The notes below the pieces were generated by a model, which was given only the letters and a program-made list of their open reading frames with translations, was not told the origin of the DNA and did no database searches. A stretch of DNA of 64,000 nucleotides, taken from contig CAYNFR010000014.1 in NCBI GenBank assembly GCA_964396595.1, forward strand, positions 15,560 to 79,559, read 5' to 3'. A program made the translations under genes and the position numbers. Shown here piece by piece: positions 53,511-62,317 of the stretch. How positions within the stretch are numbered: the first letter of the stretch is position 1; each line of letters begins with the position of its first letter. Source of the stretch: CAYNFR01 sp964396595. GTDB taxonomy: Bacteria; Bacteroidota; Bacteroidia; Chitinophagales; Saprospiraceae.

Positions 53511-54015
53511 TAGTACTTTCAGACTTGCGACATATGCAGATGTAGATCTCATGATTGAGACCGTACGATCATCAACGAGAGAAATGCTCAATATAGGTAT
53601 TGACCAATGGCATTATGATTATCCTACGGTTCATCACCTCGAAAAAGATATAGCTCATAAGTCTGCCGTAGTGGGCATAATCGATAGTAAATTAGTGAGC
53701 ATCAGCTATGAGATATCACATAAGGTAAAATACCCCAAAGTCAACTGGATTGGCTTGGGTGAAGAGGCTTGTTATATACATCGATTGGTTATTCATCCGG
53801 CACTACAAGGGCAGGGGCTAGCGCAAAAGTTGTATTACGAAATAGAGAAATTGTCCATCGATAAGGGAGTGAGATATATGCGCCTCGATAGTTATCGTTT
53901 GAATCCTCAGGCCAATAAACTCTATGACAGATTAGGTTTCTCCATGAGAAAAGAAGTATTTTATTTTCACAACAATAAAAGTCCTTTCAACTTATATGAA
54001 AAGGTGTTGTTTTGA
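53503..54015 (+). CDS. GNAT family N-acetyltransferase
   Basis: This 170-aa acetyl-CoA-dependent transferase has YIHRLVIHPALQGQGLAQKLYY, the acetyl-CoA loop, and RLDSYRLNPQANKLYDRLGF, the C-terminal strand and helix. The substrate is unknown. It starts at a GTG (53503) that overlaps the symporter stop by 8 bp, so it is probably translated from the same mRNA. Confidence 0.85.
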   Translation: MDNSTFRLATYADVDLMIETVRSSTREMLNIGIDQWHYDYPTVHHLEKDIAHKSAVVGIIDSKLVSISYEISHKVKYPKVNWIGLGEEACYIHRLVIHPALQGQGLAQKLYYEIEKLSIDKGVRYMRLDSYRLNPQANKLYDRLGFSMRKEVFYFHNNKSPFNLYEKVLF

Positions 54016-54086
54016 ACGACCGACATATCAATTACGATTTTGTCGTATAATGTCAATTATAAATTGTGATTCGAAGGAATAGTACC

Positions 54087-56468
54087 ATGAATCAATTGAA
54101 GTTAAGTGCGAAGACATTCGAAAAGCTCGAATTTAATAAAGTTATTGATAGAGTACTTGCATACTGCGAAGGTATACCGGCTCAAGAGTATTTATTGAAT
54201 GAACCTTGGCTACTGGATAAAAGTAGTATAGTCGATGCGCTCACCCGTCTATCCGAATATAAGAAAGCGTCTGAAAATCAGATACATTGGGATATTATCC
54301 CTTATGAACCCATTGGAGAAGCATTATCTCTACTCAGAAAAGAGGGTTACGTATTGGATATAGTTGAGGTCCTTAATATTCGGAAGGTGCTTATTAATTA
54401 CAGGTACTTTTATAACACTTTTAATAAAGGGCGCAAAAAGGAATACCCCTTCTTATATGAATATCTACAGGTCGAGCAATACACGGATAAACCACTCATA
54501 TCCATTGAACGAGTTTTTGATGAAACAGGTGCAGTGAAGATAAACGCATCTCCTCAACTCCTCAGATTATTTAAAAAAGAAGAGGCCTTAATAAGGCAAC
54601 AAGAAAAACTTTTTGGTGAAGTTTTAAAGCGATTTAAGAACGCCAATCTCGTGAGCGAATCCGGTGAATCTATTAGAAATGGCAGAAGAGTACTGGTTAT
54701 TCCCACTGAGAAGAAACGACAAGTTGAAGGGGTTATCCATGATGAATCTGCATCAGGTAAACTTTTATATATTGAGCCGAGTGAATTGATGATTTTGAAT
54801 AATGAGCTTTTTTCGATCGAACATGAGAAGAGAGCAGAGATCAGGAGGATTTTATCAGGGCTGTGTGATGAATTACGTGAGTACAGTGACACATTGTCAT
54901 TGCTTTATAGTAGTGTGATCAGAATGGATGTTTTAGTTGCTAAGTCGCGATTCAGCATGAGTATAGATGGCGTGTTTCCATCAATATCTCAAGAGCCGAT
55001 CTTAAAACTTCGTGAAGTGCGTCACCCGCTATTGTATATTCAAAACATTGAGTCAGGCAAATCAACTGTGCCTTTTGATCTAGAATTGCACGGTGCTAAT
55101 AGAATGGTCTTAATCAGTGGACCAAATGCCGGTGGTAAATCCGTGACACTCAAGGCGACTGGCTTAGTCCATCTCATGCTATACAGGGGTTTACTTGTAC
55201 CGGTAAGGTCGGATAGTGAAATGGGTATTTTTGACAGCATTTTCGCAGATATTGGAGACCATCAGTCAATAGACGAAGGTCTGAGCACTTTTAGTTCGCA
55301 TTTGACCAATTTAAAAGAAGTGGTTGCTAATGTGGGAAGCAGAAGTCTAGTTTTGTTGGATGAAATAGGAAGTGGTACAGACCCTAATGCAGGTAATGCT
55401 ATTGCTGAAGGCGTAATCTTAAAACTACTTAAAGAAAAGGCCTTTGGTATTCTTACAACTCATTTCAGTAGTCTCAAGTTATTTGTTTTTAAACAAAAGG
55501 GAATAGTCAATGGTGCGATGTTGTTCGATAAGGAGAACCTAGCCCCTATGTATAAACTGAGAGTGGGGAAACCAGGGAGTTCTTATGCTTTTGAGGTAGC
55601 CGGACAAGTGGGTTTGGACAAAGAAATTATTAATCACGCTCGTGCTAAAATTGGAAAAAAGGAGAATCAAGTAGAAGATTTATTAATTGATCTTCAAGAA
55701 GATAGAGCAATTTTGGATGAACAACTTAACTATATAAGGGAGGAAAAAATTCGTCTGGACAAGTTGATAAGGTCTTATGAAGAACTGAATAAAGATTTTC
55801 AAGTCAAGCGTAAGAAGTTGTTGATGCAGACTAAAGAGCTAGAATATCAGAAAGTAAATCAGAAGACAGAAGAGCTCAAGAAGCTACTAAAACAACTCGA
55901 AAAAGAAAAGGACATTGTCAAGGTTAAAGAGTTGTATAAACAGACAGAAAAGCAACGCCATGATCGGACAGATCAAATAATCATGCTGCGAGAGGAAATC
56001 GTTAATAAGCAAGATGATAAAGTAGAAGTCAAAGTGGGTGATTATGTCAAAATGTATGAAGGTGATATGAACGGCGAAGTACTCTCGATTAGTGGCAAAA
56101 ATCTAGAAGTGCTGTTCGGTCTTATACGTATGACTATTAAAAGAAAGGAGGTGTATAGGATAGACAAGCCATTGGAAGTATTTCAAAGTAGACGAATTAA
56201 CCTAAAGGGTGTTGCTTATGAGTCTAACTTCAGCCCTAAATTAGATATACGTGGTTATACAGCACAACAGGCGGAAGAGACCTTACAGGATTTTTTTGAC
56301 AAGGCGCTACTCAATAATGCGCGTCTCCTCGAGGTTGTACATGGCAAAGGCAGTGGGATCCTGAGAAAAGTACTGCTTCGCAAAATGAAAGAGTACAAGG
56401 ATATTAATTCCTACTGGCATCCCGACGAGCATCAAGGAGGGGATACTGTGACTGTAATAAAAATATAA
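54087..56468 (+). CDS. mutS2: Endonuclease MutS2
   Basis: MutS2 (793 aa from the ATG at 54087) is an ATPase that acts on branched DNA and on collided ribosomes; it does not work in mismatch repair. Walker A GPNAGGKS is near residue 345 and LLDEIGSGTDP (Walker B) near 422. A long coiled coil follows (about 530-650), then a KOW-like stretch and a C-terminal Smr nuclease domain with LDIRGYTAQQAEETL and VVHGKGSGILRKVL. An upstream in-frame GTG (54066) is less likely. Confidence 0.96.
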   Translation: MNQLKLSAKTFEKLEFNKVIDRVLAYCEGIPAQEYLLNEPWLLDKSSIVDALTRLSEYKKASENQIHWDIIPYEPIGEALSLLRKEGYVLDIVEVLNIRKVLINYRYFYNTFNKGRKKEYPFLYEYLQVEQYTDKPLISIERVFDETGAVKINASPQLLRLFKKEEALIRQQEKLFGEVLKRFKNANLVSESGESIRNGRRVLVIPTEKKRQVEGVIHDESASGKLLYIEPSELMILNNELFSIEHEKRAEIRRILSGLCDELREYSDTLSLLYSSVIRMDVLVAKSRFSMSIDGVFPSISQEPILKLREVRHPLLYIQNIESGKSTVPFDLELHGANRMVLISGPNAGGKSVTLKATGLVHLMLYRGLLVPVRSDSEMGIFDSIFADIGDHQSIDEGLSTFSSHLTNLKEVVANVGSRSLVLLDEIGSGTDPNAGNAIAEGVILKLLKEKAFGILTTHFSSLKLFVFKQKGIVNGAMLFDKENLAPMYKLRVGKPGSSYAFEVAGQVGLDKEIINHARAKIGKKENQVEDLLIDLQEDRAILDEQLNYIREEKIRLDKLIRSYEELNKDFQVKRKKLLMQTKELEYQKVNQKTEELKKLLKQLEKEKDIVKVKELYKQTEKQRHDRTDQIIMLREEIVNKQDDKVEVKVGDYVKMYEGDMNGEVLSISGKNLEVLFGLIRMTIKRKEVYRIDKPLEVFQSRRINLKGVAYESNFSPKLDIRGYTAQQAEETLQDFFDKALLNNARLLEVVHGKGSGILRKVLLRKMKEYKDINSYWHPDEHQGGDTVTVIKI

Positions 56469-56500
56469 AGCTTTTGGCTTTTACGAACTCTTGATAGACA

Positions 56501-56519
56501 TTGAACCTCAGAGGTTCAA
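56501..56519. repeat. Hairpin between convergent mutS2 and ndk
   Basis: TTGAACCT-CAG-AGGTTCAA forms an 8-bp stem with a 3-nt loop. It sits between two convergent genes. It has no T tract on its 3' side on either strand, so it may be a weak bidirectional terminator or mRNA 3'-end protector. Confidence 0.45.
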
Positions 56520-56526
56520 AAAGTGA

Positions 56527-56946
56527 TTAAAACCTTTCTACCGCTGAGAAATGGAAGTTTGATTCGATTATAGCATTCTCGTCTGAATCAGAACCATGCA
56601 CGGCATTTTCTCCTACATTGGCCGCATATAGTGCCCGGATGGTTCCCGGATCTGCTTGCGCCGGATTCGTAGCTCCGATTAACTTTCTAAAGTCAGCTAC
56701 GGCATTATCCTTTTCTAGAATAGCGGCAACTATAGGACCGGATGACATAAACTCTACTAATTCTCCATAAAACGGTCTCTCTGCATGAACAGCATAGAAC
56801 TCTCCTGCTTTCTCGGCAGACAGTTTGGTATATTTCATGGCTACAATTCTAAATCCTGCGTCGTTAATCATTTTAAGAATTGCACCGATATGTCCATTGC
56901 GCACAGCATCGGGTTTGATCATGGTAAATGTTGTCTTTTCTGCCAT
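56527..56946 (-). CDS. ndk: Nucleoside diphosphate kinase
   Basis: Ndk (139 aa) moves the gamma phosphate of ATP to other nucleoside diphosphates through a phosphohistidine. TTFTMIKPDAVRNGHIGAIL at the start and ENAVHGSDSDENAIIE with the active-site His117 are diagnostic. The length is normal. A TACTTTTG promoter box lies 18 bp upstream of the ATG. Confidence 0.98.
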   Translation of the reverse strand: MAEKTTFTMIKPDAVRNGHIGAILKMINDAGFRIVAMKYTKLSAEKAGEFYAVHAERPFYGELVEFMSSGPIVAAILEKDNAVADFRKLIGATNPAQADPGTIRALYAANVGENAVHGSDSDENAIIESNFHFSAVERF

Positions 56947-56963
56947 TTTTTTTTATTGAGCGG

Positions 56964-56971
56964 CAAAAGTA
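56964..56971 (-). promoter_or_regulatory. Bacteroidota promoter box (TACTTTTG) for ndk
   Basis: Read on the minus strand, bases 56971-56964 are TACTTTTG, identical to the -7 box before rpsJ and ending 18 nt upstream of the ndk ATG. The nearest TTG is 26 nt upstream of the box, longer than usual. Confidence 0.55.
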
Positions 56972-57171
56972 TATAAATACGTCATACGCTGCACGATCAA
57001 TCGAATCTGACTTGTTCTGAAAAGAGGAAAACTGCGATATTCAGTATGTCCGTGTTGCAGTATCATAATTAGATCAGCAGAATGTGTAGAAGATCCAGTT
57101 CGATCCCATAAAATGTCTAATTTAACCGTAAGTTAGTGAGATTTAGTATTTTCGCGTTTTGTTTGAAGAGG

Positions 57172-58176
57172 ATGATCTTACTAGAAGAATTAGATATTGC
57201 GAAACTCAAGCTGTCACGGCCGACCAATGTCTTTATTCTGTCACACAGAAATCCTGATGGAGATGCCCTTGGTTCTTCGCTGGGTCTTTCCCAAGTGTTA
57301 AGAAGTATGGGGCATAAGACGCAAGTTGTGGCTCCGTCTGATTATCCTGAAGTGTATAATTTTCTCCCGGGTATTCAAGAGTTAATGATCTATGATCATC
57401 AAAAAGAGACAGTCATAAATGCGCTCAACAATGCCGAAGTGCTCATTAATCTTGATTTTAACAGCCTGGATCGGGTTGATCCATTAGGGGTATATATTCA
57501 GTCTAGTACTGCCTACAAGATGATGATAGACCACCATCTCGATCCGGAGCCTTTTAGTGATTTTTATTTATCAGACACAGACGCAAGCAGCACTTCAGAG
57601 TTGGTCTTTAGGTTTCTACAGATGATAGGGAAGGTTGACTTGCTAAATGTAGATGGAGCTAGTTGTCTGTTTACCGGAATTATCACAGACACAGGCTCGT
57701 TTAAATATGCTACTAACCCTGAGGTCTATCGGATAGCCTCTGAACTAAAGGCAATAGGTGTTAATGATTATGACATAAACGACAAGATATTCAACAGTTG
57801 GACAGAAAACCAAATGAGGATTCTCGGTCATGCTTTGCGAAATCGCCTAGAGCTGTTAGCTGAGGTAAAAACGGGAATAGTAGCATTAACTAGACAAGAC
57901 TATTTAAAATATCAGATAGGTAGAGGCGATACAGAAGGAATTGTTAATTACATTCTTATGATCAAGGGTATAGAAGTGGCAGTTTTTATAAGAGAAATGC
58001 CCACCGGTGAGATAAGATTGTCCTTCAGGTCTAAGTATAATATTTCTGTACAAGAATTGGCTAGAGATCATTTTAAAGGAGGAGGACATATCAATGCGTC
58101 AGGAGGGAATTCTGAATTAACATTACAAGAGACAATTAATAAAGTAAAACGTGTTATTCCATTTTATTTACAATAA
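57172..58176 (+). CDS. DHH/DHHA1 phosphoesterase (NrnA/RecJ-like)
   Basis: This 334-aa manganese-dependent phosphoesterase resembles NrnA, which degrades short oligonucleotides and pAp. SHRNPDGDALGSSLGLSQ and the DHH motif in MMIDHHLDPEPFSDFY carry metal ligands. TGIITDTGSFKYATNPEVY adds another aspartate, and the DHHA1 domain ends with FKGGGHINASGG. The ATG at 57172 is preferred because a TATTTTCG box (57147-57154) lies 18 bp upstream; an in-frame GTG at 57136 would precede that box. Confidence 0.9.
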   Translation: MILLEELDIAKLKLSRPTNVFILSHRNPDGDALGSSLGLSQVLRSMGHKTQVVAPSDYPEVYNFLPGIQELMIYDHQKETVINALNNAEVLINLDFNSLDRVDPLGVYIQSSTAYKMMIDHHLDPEPFSDFYLSDTDASSTSELVFRFLQMIGKVDLLNVDGASCLFTGIITDTGSFKYATNPEVYRIASELKAIGVNDYDINDKIFNSWTENQMRILGHALRNRLELLAEVKTGIVALTRQDYLKYQIGRGDTEGIVNYILMIKGIEVAVFIREMPTGEIRLSFRSKYNISVQELARDHFKGGGHINASGGNSELTLQETINKVKRVIPFYLQ

Positions 58177-58195
58177 TTAAACTAAATTTTAAACG

Positions 58196-59098
58196 GTGAG
58201 AAATTTTTTTCCATTCTTAATTTTGGCATCATTTGTCTTAATTCTATCATGCAATACTGATGGTGGAAGTAAGAAAGTTAAAACACTATCCGGATACGAT
58301 TATAATGTATTTATTGCCGGAACGGGTAAAAAACCTGCGGTTGGTGACTATGTATATTTTCAACTAGACCTACTGGATGATAAGAATGAATTATTACAAT
58401 CGTACAGAAACCAAGACGTGGTACCGAGTCTTCAGATTTTGACAGAGGATAATCCGGCTAGACTGTCGAACCCGATAGTTGATGTATTATCCTATTGTCA
58501 AGTAGGGGACAGTCTAGCTATTATCGTTCCCAAAGATTCTATGCCTGCGATGCCTCCGGGCTATGAGGAATTAAAGTATATTCAGTACATAGTTGTTGTA
58601 CAGGATGTTTTAACTCAAGTGGAGCATGAAGAAAAGATTAAGGCTGATCAAGCTGCGCAGTTTGCACAGATGGAGGCTATGAGGGCATTACTGCCTGAAA
58701 TTGAGAGCTTTACTGATCAGACACTTAACGCTTACAAGGCCAATAGACTTGGTCTGATGACCACGGAGAACGGTATTAAATACATTATTCATGAAAAGGG
58801 TACCGGTGATATGCCAGACAATGATCGAATGGTATCTGTTCATTATTATGGTCGACTTGTGAGTAATGGATCTTCATTTGACAACTCCTTTAATAGAGGC
58901 AGAGCATTTACATTCAGAATAGGTAGAGGAGAGGTGATTAGAGGATGGGATGAAATTGTCAAATATGCACCCATTGGCTCAAAAATTTCGGCTTTTATTC
59001 CTTCAGAATTAGCATATGGAAGTAATGATTCATTTGACGAAATTCCACCTAATTCTGAGTTGTATTTTTATATGGAATTGAAGGAAATGTATTATTGA
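58196..59098 (+). CDS. FKBP-type peptidyl-prolyl isomerase lipoprotein (tandem FKBP fold)
   Basis: This is a 300-aa exported lipoprotein. A GTG start gives a signal ending LILSC with a lipid-attached Cys near residue 19. The C-terminal domain (about 205-300) is a clear FKBP: VSVHYYGRLVSNGSSFDNSF, GRGEVIRGWDEIVKYAPIGS, and SELAYGSND with IPPNSELYF. The N-terminal half (about 38-145) has the same outline (GDYVYFQLDLLDDKNELLQS, CQVGDSLAIIVPKD) but lacks the catalytic aromatic residues, so it looks like a decayed FKBP unit. It probably helps fold periplasmic or outer-membrane proteins. Confidence 0.9.
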   Translation: MRNFFPFLILASFVLILSCNTDGGSKKVKTLSGYDYNVFIAGTGKKPAVGDYVYFQLDLLDDKNELLQSYRNQDVVPSLQILTEDNPARLSNPIVDVLSYCQVGDSLAIIVPKDSMPAMPPGYEELKYIQYIVVVQDVLTQVEHEEKIKADQAAQFAQMEAMRALLPEIESFTDQTLNAYKANRLGLMTTENGIKYIIHEKGTGDMPDNDRMVSVHYYGRLVSNGSSFDNSFNRGRAFTFRIGRGEVIRGWDEIVKYAPIGSKISAFIPSELAYGSNDSFDEIPPNSELYFYMELKEMYY

Positions 59099-59140
59099 TT
59101 TTTTAAGTTTCGATTCCATTTATAAAGGTCTAATCATTTA

Positions 59141-59168
59141 AGATTGTCGATTTCTATGTTGACAATCT
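59141..59168. repeat. Hairpin upstream of prfB
   Basis: AGATTGTC (59141-59148) and GACAATCT (59161-59168) form a perfect 8-bp inverted repeat with a 12-nt loop, 42 bp after the FKBP stop. No T tract follows, so it is a weak terminator candidate at best. Confidence 0.35.
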
Positions 59169-59277
59169 CGTGTGCGATCACTTATAGTGGTCTGGAATTA
59201 TTTTATTGAATGTTCGTTTCCCCTTTATACGGGAGGTGTGTTAGAATGATTTTATTTCAATTAAAAAAAAGGATATT

Positions 59278-60358
59278 ATGACAGTTGAACAACTATCAGA
59301 TCTCAGATTGAGAGTATCAGACCTGAGGAGGTATCTTTGACGTGGATAGAAAACTATTTATAATAGAGGATTTAGAAGCTCAGTCTTTCGATCCAGCTTT
59401 TTGGAATGATCCGGGAAAGGCAGAAACGATTTTGCGAGATTTAAAATCAGCAAAATCAACAGTTGAAAAGTTCAATGGTGTTAGAACCGCGATTGATGAT
59501 GTGGAGGTGCTGTTTGATTTCTTTAAATTGGGCGAAGCCCAAGAGGAAGAAGTTACAGAAGCCTACATGGATTGTTTATCACTTTTAGATGATATTGAAT
59601 TCAGAAGTACCTTAAATAGACCTGAGGATGCTTTATCGGCGATTCTGGAGATCAATGCAGGTGCAGGTGGTACGGAGGCTTGTGACTGGGCTGAAATGCT
59701 TTACAGGATGTATGTACTCTGGGGTGAAAAATCTGGGTTCAAAGTTTCAGAGCTTAATCGTGTATCTGGCGACGTAGCAGGTGTAAGGTCTGTGGAGATA
59801 GAACTTGACGGCGAATTTGCTTATGGACTACTTAGAGGTGAAAATGGCGTTCATCGTTTAGTGCGTATAAGTCCATACAATGCTCAAGGCAAGCGTATGA
59901 CATCATTTGCTTCGGTATTCGTACATCCATTAGTTGATAATTCCATAGAGGTTGATGTCAATCCTGCCGATATTGAATGGGATACGTTCAGATCCAGCGG
60001 CGCTGGCGGACAGCATGTCAACAAAACTGAATCGGCGGTTCGCCTACGACACTTGCCTAGCGGTATAGTGGTCGAATGTCAACAAGAAAGATCTCAACAT
60101 ATGAACAGAGATAAAGCATTGCAAATGCTTAAATCCCGTCTGTATGAAAGAGAGCTTGAAAGATTGCGAGCCGAGAAATCCGAAGTGGAAGCAGGTAAAA
60201 TGAAGAATGAGTGGGGTTCTCAGATCAGATCTTATGTGCTGGATGATAGGCGTGTTAAAGATCATCGTACGCAGCACCAGACCTCCCAGACTGATGCTGT
60301 GTTAAATGGAGATCTTGACGATTTTTTGAAATCTTATTTAATGTGGGCAAGCAAATAG
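59278..60358 (+). CDS. prfB: Peptide chain release factor 2 (programmed +1 frameshift)
   Basis: RF2 ends translation at UGA and UAA. The gene is in two frames: a 20-codon start (59278-59337, MTVEQLSDLRLRVSDLRRYL), an in-frame TGA at 59338-59340, then the main frame from GAC at 59339 to 60358. The product is 359 aa. The main part has the GGQ loop SSGAGGQHVNKTESAVRL, which catalyses peptide release. The stop-codon-recognition tripeptide position, usually SPF, reads SPY (VRISPYNAQGKRMTSF). The gene is not broken: the frameshift is the usual RF2 autoregulation. The leader AAAAAGGA is close to a Shine-Dalgarno sequence. Confidence 0.96.
59326..59341 (+). promoter_or_regulatory. RF2 programmed frameshift site
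   Basis: AGGAGG (59326-59331), a TAT spacer and CTTTGAC (59335-59341) reproduce the canonical RF2 recoding signal: an internal Shine-Dalgarno-like element three bases before the slippery CUU, with an in-frame UGA and the following C. Low RF2 favours slipping to GAC and full-length RF2. Confidence 0.95.
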
Positions 60359-60408
60359 TTTATTGATCAGATGATAAAACTTTTCTTAAGTCTATATGTT
60401 ATAAGGCG

Positions 60409-61047
60409 ATGAAGCATATTAGTCCTGTTTTACTTATTTTAATGATGTGTACAGTAGGGTGTGCACAATCTAAAAACAGACCGCTTACGATGGATAAAAA
60501 TCTGAATGAAATTGTTGAATACGAGCTTGCTACCTTTGGAGGTGGGTGTTTTTGGTGCGTTGAAGCCGTTTTTCAAGAAGTAAAGGGAGTCGATCGCGTG
60601 GTGTCTGGTTATAGTGGTGGTCATGTGGCTAATCCTAGCTACGAGCAAATAAGCGCCAAGAATACCGGTCATGCTGAGGTTTGTCAATTATATTTTGATC
60701 CGAACGTAATCTCCTACGAACAGCTTCTTGAGATCTTCTGGACAACACATGATCCTACTACTTTAAATAGACAAGGAAATGATATCGGCCCACAATACAG
60801 ATCTATCGTCCTATATCACAACGAAAGTCAAAGGCTAGTCACAGAGAATTCTATACGAGATGTAGCAATGCCTTTATGGTCCAATCCAGTGGTGACTGAG
60901 CTTGTGCCTTTTGAAGTATTCTACGAAGCAGAGGACTATCATCAAAATTTCTATACTTTAAATCCGAATTACGGCTACTGCAGGATTATTATTAATCCTA
61001 AAGTTTCGAAACTGCGCGAAAAATTTGCAGATCTATTGAAGGACTAA
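60409..61047 (+). CDS. msrA: Peptide-methionine (S)-S-oxide reductase MsrA (lipoprotein form)
   Basis: MsrA repairs oxidised methionine. The 212-aa protein has the catalytic FGGGCFWCVEAVF (Cys47), VVSGYSGGHVANPSYEQIS, GHAEVCQLYFDP, and EDYHQNFY near the end. The N-terminus is a lipoprotein signal ending TVGC (Cys18), so this copy is likely anchored in the envelope and not cytoplasmic. Its stop overlaps the convergent acyltransferase gene by 4 bp. Confidence 0.95.
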   Translation: MKHISPVLLILMMCTVGCAQSKNRPLTMDKNLNEIVEYELATFGGGCFWCVEAVFQEVKGVDRVVSGYSGGHVANPSYEQISAKNTGHAEVCQLYFDPNVISYEQLLEIFWTTHDPTTLNRQGNDIGPQYRSIVLYHNESQRLVTENSIRDVAMPLWSNPVVTELVPFEVFYEAEDYHQNFYTLNPNYGYCRIIINPKVSKLREKFADLLKD

Positions 61048-61790
61048 TTTGTATGTACTTCAGACCAGTTTTGCTGCATCAATAGGAGTTCAGCATCAAT
61101 TGCTTCTTTAACAGATTGTAAGAGGTTTTCGGCATTATCAGATGTGATTGCAGGTAAGATGGTCATTTTTACATAAGTCTTTAGTTTTCCTGTCTGTGTG
61201 ATCATATGTTCTTTTAGACCTCCGGTGTACCATAAATCTCGTTTGGATTTGTATTCTATGGCTACGGGTATCACGGGTATGCCATGAATCGCCGCAAGCT
61301 TGAACGTACCAAGCTTGAAAGCAGTTGTCGTTTTATTAGTATTGGTAGTACCCTCAGCGTAAACAAGTACGCTTTTCCCTTCACGTAAAGCTTTTTCTGT
61401 TTGATCTAATGCGGCCTTACGACTATGAAGTCTTTCTCGTTTGACAAGAATGATACCTGTCATCCGAGCTCCTTGACTAATAATGGGCAAATTGCCTACT
61501 TCTGCTTTTCCTATGAATAATGCATTAATATACCGCGCTTGAATCGGAGGATCGAGCATAGATCGATGATTACTTACATACAATGCAGGGCCGTAATACG
61601 CGTTTCGATTTTCGAATTCTATTTTTATACCCAATATAAAGCCTGCCCATCGCCCCCAACTTCTTCTAAACCAATAGCTTGTTTTTTCAGAGTTGTCAAA
61701 TATTAGCGCTAACCGAAGAAGAATAACATGAAATGCTGTTTCTAATAAAACAAGGAAAGCACGGATATAAGCTAAGAGAATACTTTTCAT
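61044..61790 (-). CDS. 1-acyl-sn-glycerol-3-phosphate acyltransferase (PlsC-like)
   Basis: This 248-aa membrane-associated acyltransferase makes phosphatidic acid from lysophosphatidic acid, or a related lipid. The NHxxxxD catalytic motif is SNHRSMLDPP (His near residue 75), and YAEGTTNTNKTTTAFKLGTF carries the EGT motif. The ATG at 61790 puts the motif at the same distance as in E. coli PlsC. An upstream in-frame ATG (61838) would add 16 residues and cannot be excluded. The gene converges on msrA. Confidence 0.85.
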   Translation of the reverse strand: MKSILLAYIRAFLVLLETAFHVILLRLALIFDNSEKTSYWFRRSWGRWAGFILGIKIEFENRNAYYGPALYVSNHRSMLDPPIQARYINALFIGKAEVGNLPIISQGARMTGIILVKRERLHSRKAALDQTEKALREGKSVLVYAEGTTNTNKTTTAFKLGTFKLAAIHGIPVIPVAIEYKSKRDLWYTGGLKEHMITQTGKLKTYVKMTILPAITSDNAENLLQSVKEAIDAELLLMQQNWSEVHTN

Positions 61791-61838
61791 GCGCAGATGA
61801 GAATATCGCCTCAAAATACCCTTAAGCCGGGAACACAT

Positions 61839-62317
61839 GCCTTATTTGTAGAGATAAGAATGAGAAATTTTGATTTTTTTTATCATATTATTAATTTATT
61901 TAATATGTTTGAGCTCTCATTGGTGATCAAAGTGCCATTCAGAGTGAAGTTCGTGAGTGTTTTGCATTGAGATTATTTTAGATCCTACCCAATAACAGTA
62001 AGTACCGGGAGCTACTTAGATGGTGATTTTTCATGCTTTGTGTAATGAATCAGACACTTGATATAGCTTACGCTCAGTAAAATATTTAATATGTGAATAG
62101 GGGAGAAGTAGTGTAGAATAGTCATAATGACAGCATAACACCCTTTAAACCATGAAAATGATTCGTAACATGAGTTCGAAATTGACATCATTAAATCCTT
62201 GAGGATAGTATTGACCTGAAAATCAATACGGCATTAAGACAGTCTGGATCTATTCGGCGTGATTCAGTCCTTTAGTAGATTATCGAATAACGGTAGCCTA
62301 TATAACCCTCAAAATAA
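61839..62317. other. Long non-coding leader region before the collagen-like gene
   Basis: About 480 bp with no recognised gene on either strand. It holds two small inverted repeats, ATCCT-TG-AGGAT (62195-62206) and GTATTGA-N8-TCAATAC (62208-62229), about 90-120 bp before the collagen-like start, and a TATGTTTG box (61904-61911) with no matching -33 element. These may be regulatory. Confidence 0.4.

Noticed and set aside
59278..59340. prfB as a frameshifted pseudogene
   Set aside because: The in-frame TGA sits exactly in the RF2 recoding signal (AGGAGG-TAT-CTTTGAC) and the rest of the gene is intact.
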